From Serpula lacrymans var. lacrymans S7.9 (taxonomy: Eukaryota > Basidiomycota > Agaricomycetes > Boletales > Serpulaceae): 64,000 nucleotides of DNA. Positions 48,442-60,460 of the stretch are shown here, piece after piece. The translations under genes were made by a program, and so were the position numbers. The notes beneath the pieces are model-generated. The model searched no databases. It was given only the letters and a program-made list of their open reading frames with translations, and was not told the origin of the DNA. The first letter of the stretch is position 1, and each line of letters opens with the position of its first letter. The stretch covers positions 1,091,893-1,155,892 of the forward strand of contig NW_006763295.1 of the NCBI RefSeq assembly GCF_000218685.1, given 5' to 3'.

Positions 48442-48786
48442 TTCTGCGGTCGAGTTCGCGTTGGAGGCGGAAGCGAGCACACCGGCGTGACGACACTTTT
48501 CACTCAAAGTCACACTTGCCACATTTGGACACCGCCAAGACGCCGTCCATTAACCCCCCTAATATTATAATTAGAGGGGTCAAGCGGTCACAGATTAGCA
48601 CTCAATACACGTATGTCACAAGCTGTATGGGTGTGACCCGTGATGCGCTCAGTGTTTTGGTCCAAAAGCGCCTTACCATGTATGGTATAACTCGATCGAG
48701 CACTAATCGGGTGCAAAATGTTTGACGGTGACAGAACTTGACACGGTCGTCTGAACGTCCACTCTCTCTTCCTACTCTTTGCAGGA
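48442..48786. promoter_or_regulatory. Divergent promoter between the nuclear protein and amidohydrolase B
   Basis: 345 bp between two divergent start codons. It contains a strong imperfect inverted repeat at 48553-48580. No gene is supported. Confidence 0.5.
48553..48580. repeat. Inverted repeat with CCCC/GGGG ends
   Basis: Arms ACCCCCCTAAT (48553-48563) and ATTAGAGGGGT (48570-48580) pair at 10 of 11 positions around a 6-nt AT loop. The right arm contains AGGGG, the stress-response element core of fungi, and CCCC stretches face it. It lies about 115 bp from the nuclear-protein start and 205 bp from the amidohydrolase start. Confidence 0.5.
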
Positions 48787-51700
48787 ATGGATAAGGACAG
48801 CACTAGGCTGCAGGCTCCCTCAGGATGGGCAATCCAGCACAAATGCAAAACCAAATTCTTCCGTCGTTTGGCCGTGTTCGCTGCATTGGCGTTATCTCTT
48901 GCGTCACTCAACCACCTGAGCTTATCATTCAACGAGGAAGAAGCTACTCCTGCGCATATAGCCACAGCAATCTCGCGTTGTCAATACCTTGCAAGAGAGC
49001 CAGGCCCTCCCTCCGACTTTCACCAAAGAACATCTTCCGACCGGTATGAAGTAGGAACAAAAGCAACGCTAATCATAAACGCTAAGATATGGACCGGAGA
49101 GCACAATGGAACCGAGGTTATTGACGGTGGCATACTTATGGACAAGGGTGTTATCGTCGCTATAGGGCGAATCAATCCAGGATTAATTCAATCCTACAAG
49201 GATCTGGTCATAACCGACGTCCATGGCTCTTGGGTAACACCTGGAATAGTTGACATGCATTCCCATCTTGGAGATGCCTCCTCTCCAGAACTTGCTGGTG
49301 CTATAGATGACAACTCAGAAAAGGGTCCAATCGAAGCTTGGCTTCGTAGTCTTGATGGTCTCAATACTCATGACGACTCTTATCCACTCTCCATATCTGG
49401 AGGTGTCACAACCTCCCTCGTACTTCCAGGTTCTGCAAACGCCATCGGTAGAAAATTTCATCACTATATGCTACGCAATTTATATTAAGTCAGCATTTTA
49501 GCCGGACAAGGGTTCGCCATTAAGCTTCGCAAAACAGCTGAACATTCTCCAACGTCAATGCTACTGGAGCCGCCCTATACAGTCAATAGTTCATTCCCAG
49601 ATTATAGCATTACGCCGAGATGGCGACAGTTGAAGTGAGCTATCATTTCTTTTCTGTGACTATAGGCACTGATTCCATTCTCAGACAGGCCTGTGGTATG
49701 TCACACTCGAACTTTAATAATGTTGACAAAACTGATTCTTCAATGGTTCCTTACATCAAGGCGAAAATCCTAGTATGTTTCATTTTCTACGTACGCCAAC
49801 GTCCGCTCAATGCATTTGTATCTAGGCAGTGTATACTCCCAGACGCGTATGGACAACTTGTGGTCTATGCGTGAAGCGTACGTTGTCTATCTCATGGTTT
49901 GAAACCTGGTGTGAATTTAGTGTTCCCAAGTTACGACAAAGCGAGAACCATAAAGGAAGAACAGGATGCTTACTGCTCTGCAGTTCTTAACGGACAACAC
50001 CAGGGTCTTGGTAAATTCCCAGATGATCTCAAATGGGAAATGCTGGTGGACGTACTCAGAGGTAGAGTCAAGGTTCATAAGCAATTCAAAATTCTGTAGT
50101 CTACGTACTTATAAAAACCATTCAGGTGCAAACTCATTGCTATGAGGCGGTCGATCTTGACGCGTTAGTTCGGGTACGTATTCTGTTCTTTTTCCAACCA
50201 AAGATTAATATCTTCTTGCAGCTATCAAACGAGTTCAAGTTCCCTTTAGCCGCAGTACACCATGCGAGCGAGGCATATCTGGTTCCCGAGCTGTTGAAGA
50301 AAGCTTATGGTACTTATATCTCTATAGCTTAATTTTCGCAATTTAATGCTTTTAAACAGGTCAAGCCCCTGGTGTAGCTCTCTTTGCCACCAACTCTAGG
50401 TATGTCTGCCATCAATTTTCATTTTTAATGTTTGATTCAACGGTAATGGATTAGATATAAGAGAGAGGCCTACAGATCCTCCGAGTTTGCACCCAGAATA
50501 CTAGCGGAGAATGGTATCAGCGTCGCCATGAAAGTAAGCCGAGACCATTTCATTACCTATTTGACGTGCTGCTCCAACTACCATCGTAGAGTGACCACCC
50601 CGTTCTCAATTCGCGCTACCTTCTTTACGAAGCACAACAAGCACATTTCTACGGTATGCCTACTAATTTGGCTCTGGCATCGGTCATAAGCACTCCTGCT
50701 CGACTCCTGGGACTTGACCACCGCGTTGGTTATGCCAAAGAAGGTGAGCTGCAAGCAGATTTATTGTGTAATGGTTTCTGACGGACTGTTTCCAGGTTGG
50801 GACGCAGGTAAGCAACAATAACATTTTATTCGACTGTCCATCCCTGCAACGCTCAATCCTGCTAGATGTTGTCGTATGGGATAGCCATCCATTGTCCCTC
50901 GGAGCTACACCGATGCAAGTTTACATTGACGGGATATCGCAGCTAAAGTCTCCTCATGTTATTTCCAAGCCCCAGGAGTTCCAGAAGGTGCCTGAGGTGC
51001 CAAATTTCGACAAGGAAGCAGCAACAGTTGTCGAATACGAAGGCCTCCCACCTTTACAACAAAGAAAGTCTGTGTCAGGCCTTGTGTTATTCCGTGGTGT
51101 CAAAACATTCTTTTTGCGTGGTGAGGGGTCGGTTCGTGAGGTGTCCATGACACAAGACGATATCTCAGGCGTCGTCGTAGTCAATAACGGTGCCATATTT
51201 TGTTCTGGACCTATGGCAGACTGTTCATCCTCGTTTTCCGAATCGGATGCGGAGATCATTGACCTTAAGGGAGGCTCAATCTTTCCAGGTTTAGTTTCCT
51301 TCGGGTCGCCTCTTGGAACATCAGAGATAGAAGCAGAAGACTCTACCAACGATGGTAATGTCAATGACCCATTGACTGCCAAGGTACCAAGTATTATCGG
51401 AGGTGACGAGGCCCTCATCCGAGCAGTGGATGGTCTACAATTTGGCACTCGTGATGCTCTGTAAGTAGTCGATTCGTAATCCATTGACACCGGTACCATG
51501 TCCTGATAACTTATGCGCCTAACGTTCATTTATAGCCTTGCCTACCGCGCTGGCGTGACGCTGGGTATCACAGCGCCTAGCCATAATGGGTTTTATGCAG
51601 GCTTAAGCACTGCGTTCTCTTTGAGTGCCCCTCACAAGCTACACCCTGGTGCCGTCGCTCAGGATGTCGCTGGTCTGCATGTCGCCGTACGGCATTTCGA

Positions 51701-52529
51701 TAATGGTCCGAGTGTGAGCACCCAAATCGCCACCTTGCGCCGCTTACTTCTTCACCCTGTGGGTGGAGAATCAGGGTATTGGTTCAAAGAAGTGACGAAG
51801 GTGAGATAAGTGTGGACTCATTGTCATCACAAAAAGCCTCATCACCCTTCTCCACAGGGTAACGTACCGCTCGTCATCGAGGCACATAGCGCAGACATTA
51901 TAGCAACCCTCGTGCGACTGAAAATGGAAGTCGAAGAAGCAAAGGGAAGAACCATCAAGTTAACCATAACTGGAGCTTCAGAGGCACATATCCTGGCGAA
52001 GGAGCTCGGAGAGGCTGGCGTTGGGGTCATCCTATCGCCAGTCAGGCCATTTCCAACATTGTGGGAGGACAGACGAATGTAGGTCCCATTCTATATCCGA
52101 ACGTTGGGGCATTGCAAATAACACTCCACAGTTTACCAGGCCCCCCTCTATCGCAACAATCTTCGGTATCGAAACTCGTTACCAACAACGTCACGGTGGG
52201 TATTGGTGTGGTGGAGATCTGGGAAGCTCGAAATGCCCGTTTTGACCTAGCTTGGGTACGCAGATTAAAGAGTTTCCATTCCACTGGAGTAGATAAGCTG
52301 ACGGTTGATGTCATTCTAGGCTTCCCTAGAAGCTGGTGGAGAAATAGAAATATCGAAGCAGGAAGCTATTGCATTAGCATCGACGAACATCGAGAAGTTG
52401 GTTCTAGGGTACACCCGTCCAACCCTGTCAACGGAATTAGTTGTCACAGAGGGAGGCGATCTGTTTGACCTGAGTAGTAAAGTGGTTGCAGTAATTAACC
52501 CTTCTCAACATGCAGTAGAGTTTCTCTAG
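48787..52529 (+). CDS. Membrane-anchored amidohydrolase-superfamily protein B
   Basis: This is the paralogue of protein A (39039-42855), with the same order of parts. The start is the ATG at 48787, with one N-terminal membrane helix (LAVFAALALSLASLNHLSL). Next come EPGPPSDFHQRTSSDRYEVG, then LIINAKIWTGEHNGTEVIDG, and the metal motif GIVDMHSHLG (His-x-His at 49258-49266). LDGLNTHDDSYPLSISGGVT, VQTHCYEAVDLDALV, AAVHHASEAYLVPELLKKAY and SDHPVLNSRYLLYEAQQAHF follow; the last holds the conserved Asp. The C-terminal composite domain includes WDSHPLSLGATPMQVYIDGI and ends with INPSQHAVEFL at 52529. Where A has AFHHAHEAY, B has AVHHASEAY, so one His differs. B keeps all superfamily metal ligands I can identify. 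Its introns sit in the same relative places as those of A where I compared them. Confidence 0.86.
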
Positions 52530-52847
52530 TTAATTCGAGACACCCATTATGGATGCCTCTTTCTAAATTGTGATGGTCTTCTATGTACATATAAGTAACC
52601 GAAACTGATCTATATTTTGTAATTAATAAACATATAGCGAGAGCGACTACGATAGGGAAATTAGGCGAGTAAACGTTTCACGATGTGAATGGGAAAACAT
52701 TGCAACCAGTGTTTTATTGTCCGAATGAGTGTAATAAGAGGCTCAGGGAATGCAAAATGCAGGCGAAGTGAAAATGATGTGGAGAAAACAGTGCAAGAAC
52801 AGAACGGCATTCATATGTAACAAACAAATTATAAAATGGAAAACTGT
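52530..52847. other. Convergent gap after amidohydrolase B
   Basis: 318 bp separate two convergent stop codons. AT-rich; nothing beyond expected 3' ends. Confidence 0.5.
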
Positions 52848-55281
52848 TCATGACTGAGTCGCCGTGTACTCTTCAATTGTAGGTTGTCTACTGTGCGCTC
52901 TTGAATGTGAATGTGAATGTGAGTACGATTGCGGAGTTATAGGCGAAGGTGGCACAGATTGTCTAGGTGACGATGAAGGATTAGACAAGAGGTGACTAGA
53001 TGGCGTCATCGAACGCTGTGATTGAGAGTTATGGCGCGAATGGGACTGTTGGAACGACCATCGGCTGGGAAGTAGTGACCCCATTGTTGTCTCGGATCCA
53101 TCATGGGATCCGTCGTGGGATTGTTCGCTGGGTGGCGACAGTGTAGTATGTGTTGGCGTCGTCGTGGGATAAGGGTGGTTGATAGTAGGATCCAGAATAA
53201 TGTTCTGTTCCGGCGTCGGATTGATGGGACGACCAAGAGGTGCTTGTGATTCACCCGAATGATACGACCCGTTACCACCCTTCTCTAGCATAGACTCATC
53301 AGCCGTACTTTGTTTTAACGAGCGATTCTTGCGCGCAAAGCGGAGGAGCCGAAAAACGCCGAGGTGGACGAGGGTGTTGAAAAACATGACAACCACGGCT
53401 ATGGACATGATCACAGCGATCACGATGCCAATGGCAACCCGTGGGATCGCAGCCAGATTGAGGCTCTCTATGAAAGCGATGAGGAGCCCAGTTGACACCA
53501 CTCTCACGATGGCGAGATAGGTGGAGAGCACATCTCCGCCTCTGGTCTTGTGCGGCCGTAGGACCAGAGTGGAGGCAAGGACACCGACTTCTATGATCAG
53601 AATGGCGATGACTTGCACTTCCCCATTGGCCTGAGCAAAAGCAATGAAAAGAGCCTTCAAGAAAGTTGCGATGAGGAGAGGAAGAATAAAGTAGTAACGC
53701 TGCGTGCGGTATTGCCCGTAGAGGGGACCGTGGGATGTCAGATGGTCTGTGTGGGTGTAAAGTGAATACGGCGTGGACCGAATAGCCAAGCGCGCAGTTA
53801 GATAGACAGGGTACAATATGTATCCCACGATAAAGAGGAAGAGTATGACAGAAAGGAGAACAGAAAGCCAAGAATCCTGGAGTGTCCATTGGTAAAACGC
53901 AAAGATGGTAACTGGTGTGAAAGCGATTATACACTGTACGAACAGTCAGCGACCATTGTCTCATCGTGACTAAAAGTGCTCACCATACGAAGACCCCAAG
54001 CTCGAGCGAAGGAGGGGTATCGATATTTCCACTCGAGAACTCGTTCGTCTTTGCCTTCACGACGTCGATGCAAAAGGACAAGAACAGCGTAACCCAATCC
54101 CAAAACAGTCAACACGATCGCCAGCAGCATGAGCGTGACCAGGAATATTGTCATGAACGCATTCGCAGTTGCAATCCCGATTGAGTTTACATAGATGGGA
54201 ACCCCAGCTTGAAGGGTGTTGTTGGACGACGGAGTGACTACTTGTACTTGGCCAGCTGAAGTGGAAAATCCTGACAGCTCTTGTATGGAGAGAGGCGACA
54301 TATAATTGGCCATCGTAAAGTTGGATGAGGATATGGAGTCCAGATTCAACCCAGAAGGACCAGACAAGCTTGGTGTCGCAATAGCGTTGTAAGGACTGAG
54401 TTTGCGGTTCACGAGTGCAACAGCCGAGCCGGGGCTTGCATTGGCCATTTGACCCCCCGTCAATTGACGCATATTGTTGATGGATACTTGTATTGGAGAG
54501 GAGGCGGAGGCGGAGAAGAGACCCATTGCCCAGGCAAAATTGGTGGCAAATGCACGATAAACGGAAGAGTAGTTGAGACTAAGAAGGGCCGTTGATGCTA
54601 TCCATTGATAAAGGTAGAGGAGGTCCAAGAGCCTATAAGGTGCAAGAGCATCGAGCGACGCGGACTGTACAATTGCTGAGATGAGCGTGACGAGTGCTAG
54701 GCCACCTGTCGTCCATTCTACGGCTTCTTGGTGTGCTGACCAACCGTTTGACAGAGTGGCTTGTACACAAGCTTCGACGTTACCGGTTGACACTTCGGTA
54801 AGTTGAAGCTGCGCATAGCCCTCGAGGTCTGGTATCTGGTACGCGATCCCAGGAATTCTACCAGATACACCAAGAGAGGCAGGTAATTGCAGAGAGTCGG
54901 AGCCCGTAAAGTTGTATTGTGGTAAAGGACACAATGCACCATTAAATAGGGAACAAAGATCGAGAGTAAAGTTGACGAGATGCATCCCATAGACGTTCAG
55001 CACGAGGTTTGCAGTAACATTAACGTTCGGTTCCTGAGATATCACTAGATCAACAGGGCGCTAAAGCACAACATGAGGATAAGACATACGACACTGGCGG
55101 CGGAGATGTTGAACCATATTGACTGGTTCGCGGCGAAGTAGGCAACGTCGAACTGCTCAACGAGTAGTGTGTATGGCGGGGAGCAATACGATACGGACGA
55201 AGTAACTGGATACACGCCACGGAATGAGGGTAAGATGAGGATGAAAAGGAGGCGAGATATATGGACACGTACATAGGACAT
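52848..55281 (-). CDS. TRP-like / FLC family membrane protein (Pkd2-like)
   Basis: This belongs to the fungal TRP-like family with an ML-like extracellular domain (Flc1-3 of yeast, Pkd2 of fission yeast), linked to calcium signalling, cell-wall integrity and haem/FAD transport. I chose the ATG at 55281 because it starts a good signal peptide (MSYVRVHISRLLFILILPSF); the frame is open upstream to an ATG at 55500 whose product would bury the signal. Exon 1 then gives YFAANQSIWFNISAASV. Exon 2 gives the Cys-bearing ML-like part (DLCSLFNGALCPLPQYNFTG), many N-glycosylation sequons and TM1 (GGLALVTLISAIV). The rest has at least eight more helices, for example NAFMTIFLVTLMLLAIVLTV and PLLIATFLKALFIAFAQANG. 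The C-terminal tail is Ser/Pro/His-rich with a run of Ser-His repeats (SHSHSHS) encoded by a GTGAAT-type repeat at 52907-52925. About 780 residues. The family is firm; channel activity is inferred. Confidence 0.87.
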
Positions 55282-56141
55282 CCTGTTTAGCTTGGACGCG
55301 AGGGGTGAACAAAAGGAGGGCGGGAATGAAGTGCCGCAACCTGGCGACACGGTGAAACATAACGGGGAAAGGAAAAGTCTAGGGGGAGGAGGTGGTGGGA
55401 GGGAAGAAAGAGAGATTGGAGTGAAATTGTTGTATTGCTGTGGTGGGCTGATAAAGTAAGAACGCTCCAATGAGTTGCATGTAGTAAGCGTGTTGTTCAT
55501 TGTTCCATTGTACTTACCGTTCTATTGTTGTTTTTTGGAAAGTGTTATGGAGACGTAATTGCACGCTCTCTCCAGTACTACAACGGAATGAGGCCTTACC
55601 GACGTGCTCTTCACGGACAGAAAAGCTGCAGAAAGCAAGGCCTTGTCGACGTTGCGGTCAGAGGGAACGGGCTTATTCAACACACCATCCGAAACAAACT
55701 CGCAGTAAGCCGAGGGCTCTGCCGCCACGCATGCCCGATGGCAGTGCATAGAATCGCATAATCAGCCGATCTCCTCATGCTTGCCTCCACTTGGTCTAGT
55801 ATAGCAAAACGGATAACGGCCTATGTGCAAACCATCAGAAACACCCATCGTGTTCGAGGTTAGAACACCACTAGAAGAACACACATCACGGTACCGCGAA
55901 CCGTGGGCACTGCTCAACATGCATCATGCAACACACAAGCTTCTGCTGGTCACACCTATAATTGTTTCACGAGGCTCGTACACGTTTCGTACCAGTTCTA
56001 ACACCCTCATACGGTCTCGTGCGTTCACAAATAGTCCCCTGAAGAATATTATGTATGCCCCGTTAAATTGCCGTGAATATCGTCTAATGATACAACATAA
56101 TTATATACGACGTAGTACGCTTAATATTAGAGCGTTCCACA
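55282..56141. other. Long intergenic region between FLC-like and OPT genes
   Basis: 860 bp: the upstream region of the FLC-like gene plus the 3' end of the OPT gene. Frames at 55500-55760 on both strands and 55823-56149 on the plus strand are open but have no conserved content, no hydrophobic pattern and no splice support. I see no repeat or RNA gene. If the longer 55500 start of the FLC gene is used, the left part would be coding. Confidence 0.45.
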
Positions 56142-59100
56142 TCAGTTGAGGTATGCACAGTGGTCATAGTTTCCGGCCTGGTTAGCTCCCCACCACTGAG
56201 GGAACAAGTGCGAGGACCCTGCCGCTCCCTGTACAGCGAACGAAAGAATGAACACCATCACTTGAGTACCTCCATCAAGCGCTGTATCGCATTATTTTTT
56301 TTTAGCACATCAACTAACTTTAGATGGATAAAATTAGTCTCACCAGCACCAACGATGTAGTTGTACTTCGCGAACCACCGGGGGTACCGCGTTCGCAACC
56401 ACCACTGAGACACAAAGGCTATAGCGAAGTACGATAGGATTGAGGAGTTGATGCCAACACAGAGCCATCCAATATAGTAGCTAGAACATTCACGTTTTTA
56501 GTAAATCAACAACTTGAAGCTGGGATATGCAGCATACCAAATAACAGGCGTGTATAGATAGTCCATTCGAAGCTTGGGGAAGTACCGATGGACAACCCAG
56601 AAGGGAATGGGAACAAACAGCCCAATGACATAGGCATATGGCACCCACTCGTACCTTCCACCCGTGGCAAAGAGCTGGTGGCTGAGACCTCCCCATGCAA
56701 CAGCCTGGGAGTTGTACTGTTGTGGCTGTTGACCAGACCAGATGTTGGTTCCTTGTACAGATAGCAAGATTTCACGCTGATTATCGATAATGGAGTTCAT
56801 CAAGACTGGATACAATTAATAATAAGCCAAGAACCATGAGATTAAAAAATATATCTTCGAACTCACCAAAGTTCAACACTGCACCAAACAAAGTCCCAAT
56901 AATTTGTGCGGTGAAGGCGGCACGTGGGGGAAGTTTGGCATCTACAGCAATAGTTGTTGATCTTGGTATCCTCGGAGATGAAAAAAATGCCTACATTGTG
57001 CGATTTTGAGATCACGGAGCAAGAGCTGTGCCTGAGAAACAGTGTCTTGATATCGAGTCAGTTATCGTCGTCAGGTGATCTGAAAGTACGCCTCACTGTA
57101 ACTGTAGAGCACAAAGTACATGTTTGCCATGGGCTTTCCGGGGTGCAAAAATCCTCCAATCATTTGTACGAATGGTTGAATGATGAACGCCAAACCAGTA
57201 ATAGCATACAGCGCTCCAAAGAACAGGATGGATATAACGGACAATATAACTGCGACGACGAATCCCCACCTGTGGTCAACACCACGGTCAGTGAAGTTCT
57301 GTGGAGGGGACAAGACGGTGGCTTACCAAGGTAGCGTAGAGTTGGTCTTGTAGATAACGACCAACGCAATGATGACGGATATAATAAAGGTCACGAAGTA
57401 CCAGCTGTTCGGAGCATCGGGATACTGCAAAACAATCATCAGCTAATAAGACTCATCCGATGTAATATACAGCTTACCTTCAACATCTCGACGTAATGAG
57501 GGTCGAGATCCTGGTTATTGATATCTTCCTGGTTTCGCATGCCATCGTTCTGCCAGAATTTCCAGCTGAAAGTCGACCACCAAGCCTTAATGTTGTCCTT
57601 AGTACACCAGGACCAAGAGGCTTTCATGTCAGCGCTGTTCCATAAAAGAAGATGAGTGAAAGTAGCGGCCATGCCCAGATTCGTGGTGAGCAAGCTGATA
57701 ACCCATGTCGAGGAATAGTAGGGTAAGCCTTGCTGGGCAAGGAGAGCAGGGTCGACTTCGTAATTAGAGTTAAGAATGAGAGATTGGTTGTACTGCGATC
57801 CGTCTTCATTAAAAAGCAATTGTGACAACTGCCATATGATGTCAACGTAAGATACAGTATAGAATGCTACAGAAGACACGTACGAAAGGGAAGTCTTGCG
57901 CTTTCCAGATATTCTTGTAGTATACAGCCATAAATACGACCCTGAAGTGCTATTAAGGCGGGGGTAATGTAAGCAAAGGTGATCCACTTACATGCAGAGA
58001 ATGTACCCAATGAAATTGGACACCTAATAGAAATGGGTAAACTGATACACTCACAGGACAATGAACTGTGTAAGTGTGCGTACCTGAGCTTTCAGGGGAA
58101 TAGTCATGGGATTAACGCCACCAGATATGTACTGATGATAAAAATAACATCAACACACGCCTGCGTGAGATACAACTCACGAATGACTTACCTGCCAATC
58201 GAAACAGATAGATAAGAGGCCAAGCCCCTCATTTCCGTTGGTCCCTCCGAACAAGCGAGAAAACGCCGGGTTGTTGGGAGCAGCCAAGCAGAAGATGGAG
58301 AAACCTGTGAGGAGAGGGAAAATCCATTCGGGGAACATCTCCCAGATGAAGATGCTACACGCCGTTAATACTCAAATGCCTCCTGAGGTAAACTATACTT
58401 CAACTTACACTCCGAACACGATATAGAAAATTTTCAGCTTCCTCTGCGCTGAAGAGCCTCCCTTGAAGAGAGCATCGAACATGGACAAAAGAGGCAGCAC
58501 GATGGGGTATAGCATCTTCGAAGGATACAACAGGACGGCTGAATGAAATATCAGCATATATGAATAGCACCTGAAGAAAATCGCACGAACGTCTCATCAA
58601 TCCTCCAATACCGTAGCCAAGCAACTGACTCGAGAAAAGAAGGAAAATGGAGGCCCCAGCATTAGGAGTGATGTTGTAGTAGAGGCGCTGGACGGCGAGA
58701 ACTTCTGTTCCGAGAGCGGAGTTGGCAGCGGCGCTAGCCATGATGACGATGAATGCATTCTCCTTCTTGTTGAATGGACCCTGATTAGGAGAAGATTTAG
58801 CGTTGTTGTGTGTGATAGACGCCATCACGTACGGGATTCAAGTACCGGAACCACCCGCGACGAGGAATAAAGGTTTCCATGAAGATACCGATGACATATG
58901 CGATGATGGCAATGAACATCAGAGAGACCAGAACGGTTTGCTATTGAAATGTCAATAGGAAATTGTGTTTAGACTGTAAAGAAGACATACAGGCTTGAAG
59001 TAGTAGATTTCGGCTGTATGCGCTCACGGTTGGCATCGAATGATAACAATGAAGTTGGTGAACATACCTAAGACACCACCGAAAGCAGACAAGCCAATAC

Positions 59101-59335
59101 CGATGAAGAATGAGCGGAATGTCCAGGGGTTGAGCGAAGGGTCGTCCTCGACAGAGATGACATTGGTTGCGATATCACGCTCATCTTGGAGGACAACATC
59201 GACCGAGTCGACCTCTTGAGTGGCCGACTCGACGTCGCCCTTGGCATAGAAGGACTTCTCGTCGCTGGTGCTAAGAGCTTTTTCGCTGGGTGTAGAGCTT
59301 TGCTTCTCGACGAGGTCCCCTGGAGCAGAGGCCAT
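56142..59335 (-). CDS. OPT-family oligopeptide transporter
   Basis: OPT proteins are proton-coupled importers of small peptides (including glutathione) in the plasma membrane. The start is the ATG at 59335 with an acidic, Ser/Asp-rich cytosolic tail. The first helix follows SLNPWTFRSFFIGIGLSAFG. The family NPG motif occurs in YLNPGPFNKKENAFIVIMAS, and later comes the second signature YAKLPPRAAFTAQIIG (K[IL]PPR), reached by joining two short exons at 56940-57010. In between are TEVLAVQRLYYNITPNAGAS, GLLSICFDWQYISGGVNPMT, then GWLCVGINSSI and the C-terminal SHLFPQWWGANQAGN, ending at 56142. About 780 residues and 14-16 helices are expected. All diagnostic motifs are present, so this looks functional. 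No protease or siderophore genes lie beside it. Confidence 0.92.
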
Positions 59336-59890
59336 GGTGAACGGAGGGGTGGTTGACCGTGGATGAAAAATACATATTCGGTGACCTGTTATAAAGGAAG
59401 CGAGATAGGGGACGAGATAAGATGGTTATACCAAAATTATGACATGTAAGGTGGTAACCGATAGGACCAGGGCGATATTTGGTTATAGTATATCCAACGC
59501 ATGCATGTGCTGTCAGTGTGCACGGATAAGGACACCATGCTGGATTTCCCAGTGGAGCGCTTACCTCGTGGTAACCGGTCAGAAGGATATCTTTATCTCA
59601 CTTCAGCGCTCACATGTCAACATGTCACCGTTCATACCAGGCCATCTCGTGGATTTGTGTAGACATGCATATGGTCGTCCTTTACGTTTTTGCAGTGCTT
59701 TTGCACTCCTAGCTCCGGATTTCAGCTTCTCGTCTCGAGCTACTTTCCAACCGAGCCTTCCTCATCCACGCGTCGTGATATCACATGACAGTCCAATGTT
59801 CATGCAACAACCAACACAACGCTCATATCAACATAATTATTATTAACACGTCAAAAGCTATCAGGCTCTGCCATCAAACCCCGTCCGACA
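59336..59890. other. Upstream region of the OPT gene
   Basis: 555 bp upstream of the OPT start, on the 3' side of the next gene. A plus-strand frame at 59439-59846 is open but looks random. No TATA box at a convincing distance. Confidence 0.45.
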
Positions 59891-60460
59891 TCAATATGTA
59901 AATAAACGGTTCTTTTTTTTCACTCTACCTCGGCGAACTCTGTCGAAGAGTGCTCCCGATGTGACGGTCCGGGTTGTCTCTTTGCTGTATTCAATGGCCC
60001 TGGCCTCCATAATGTGCCTGGCGCTATCTGAGATAGTACACACGACTATCATTCTATCATTTTCTGTCAGTTCCAAGACTCCAAGTAGTCTTTGGTCCCA
60101 TCTTTGTCGTATCATTGAGATATCATTTTGGAACTCCGCGGATTTTATACCAGGTACCTCGATCACGAAGTTATGACCCAGGTGGAAAGAACCTCCGGGT
60201 ACGCAGGGCAATGTGAGATTCTCTGCGGTCCTTATATTATTTGACCTGTGCTCAGAACCCATATGTACAGTCAACGCCACACTTAAGCTGTGCCAATCTG
60301 GTCAGCGCTAAAAATATGGGCCGGACACTTGAAGAGACCGTACTTACCTTTTACACAACGCCGTTGGTGGCGTTAAAAGAAGATACGGATCACTTCTGAT
60401 TGTTCCTACCGTCCCACTCTTTTCCTCCGTTCTCCTCATTCTCCCAAACAACCAGCGCAT
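59891..60460 (-). CDS. Hypothetical protein overlapping the MGS1 3' end
   Basis: I do not recognise this family. A proposed first exon from the ATG at 60460 (MRWLFGRMRRTEEKSG) lies inside the last MGS1 exon in another frame. It continues past the MGS1 stop as DPYLLLTPPTALCK and ends at a strong donor (AAG|GTAAGTACGG). The intron has a branch-like GCTGACC and the acceptor TTGGCACAG. It joins in frame to SLSVALTVHMGSEHR, which runs to 59891. The second exon has PCVPGGSFHLGHNFVIEVPG, then NDISMIRQRWDQRLLGVLEL and a basic end (RRGRVKKKNRLF). About 170 residues, soluble. If the first exon is only a leader, the ATG of MGSEHR would be the start. The long open frame and clean intron favour a real gene; the start is unsure. 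Confidence 0.5.

Noticed and set aside
46542..48490. Plus-strand ORFs of up to 189 codons inside the nuclear-protein gene
   Set aside because: They arise opposite Ser/Arg-rich coding sequence, a common artefact; the minus-strand model has coherent splice sites.
50954..51529. Minus-strand ORF of 191 codons in amidohydrolase B
   Set aside because: It mirrors the conserved plus-strand exon.
59439..59846. Plus-strand ORF of 135 codons
   Set aside because: The product has no domain-like pattern and the frame covers the OPT promoter.
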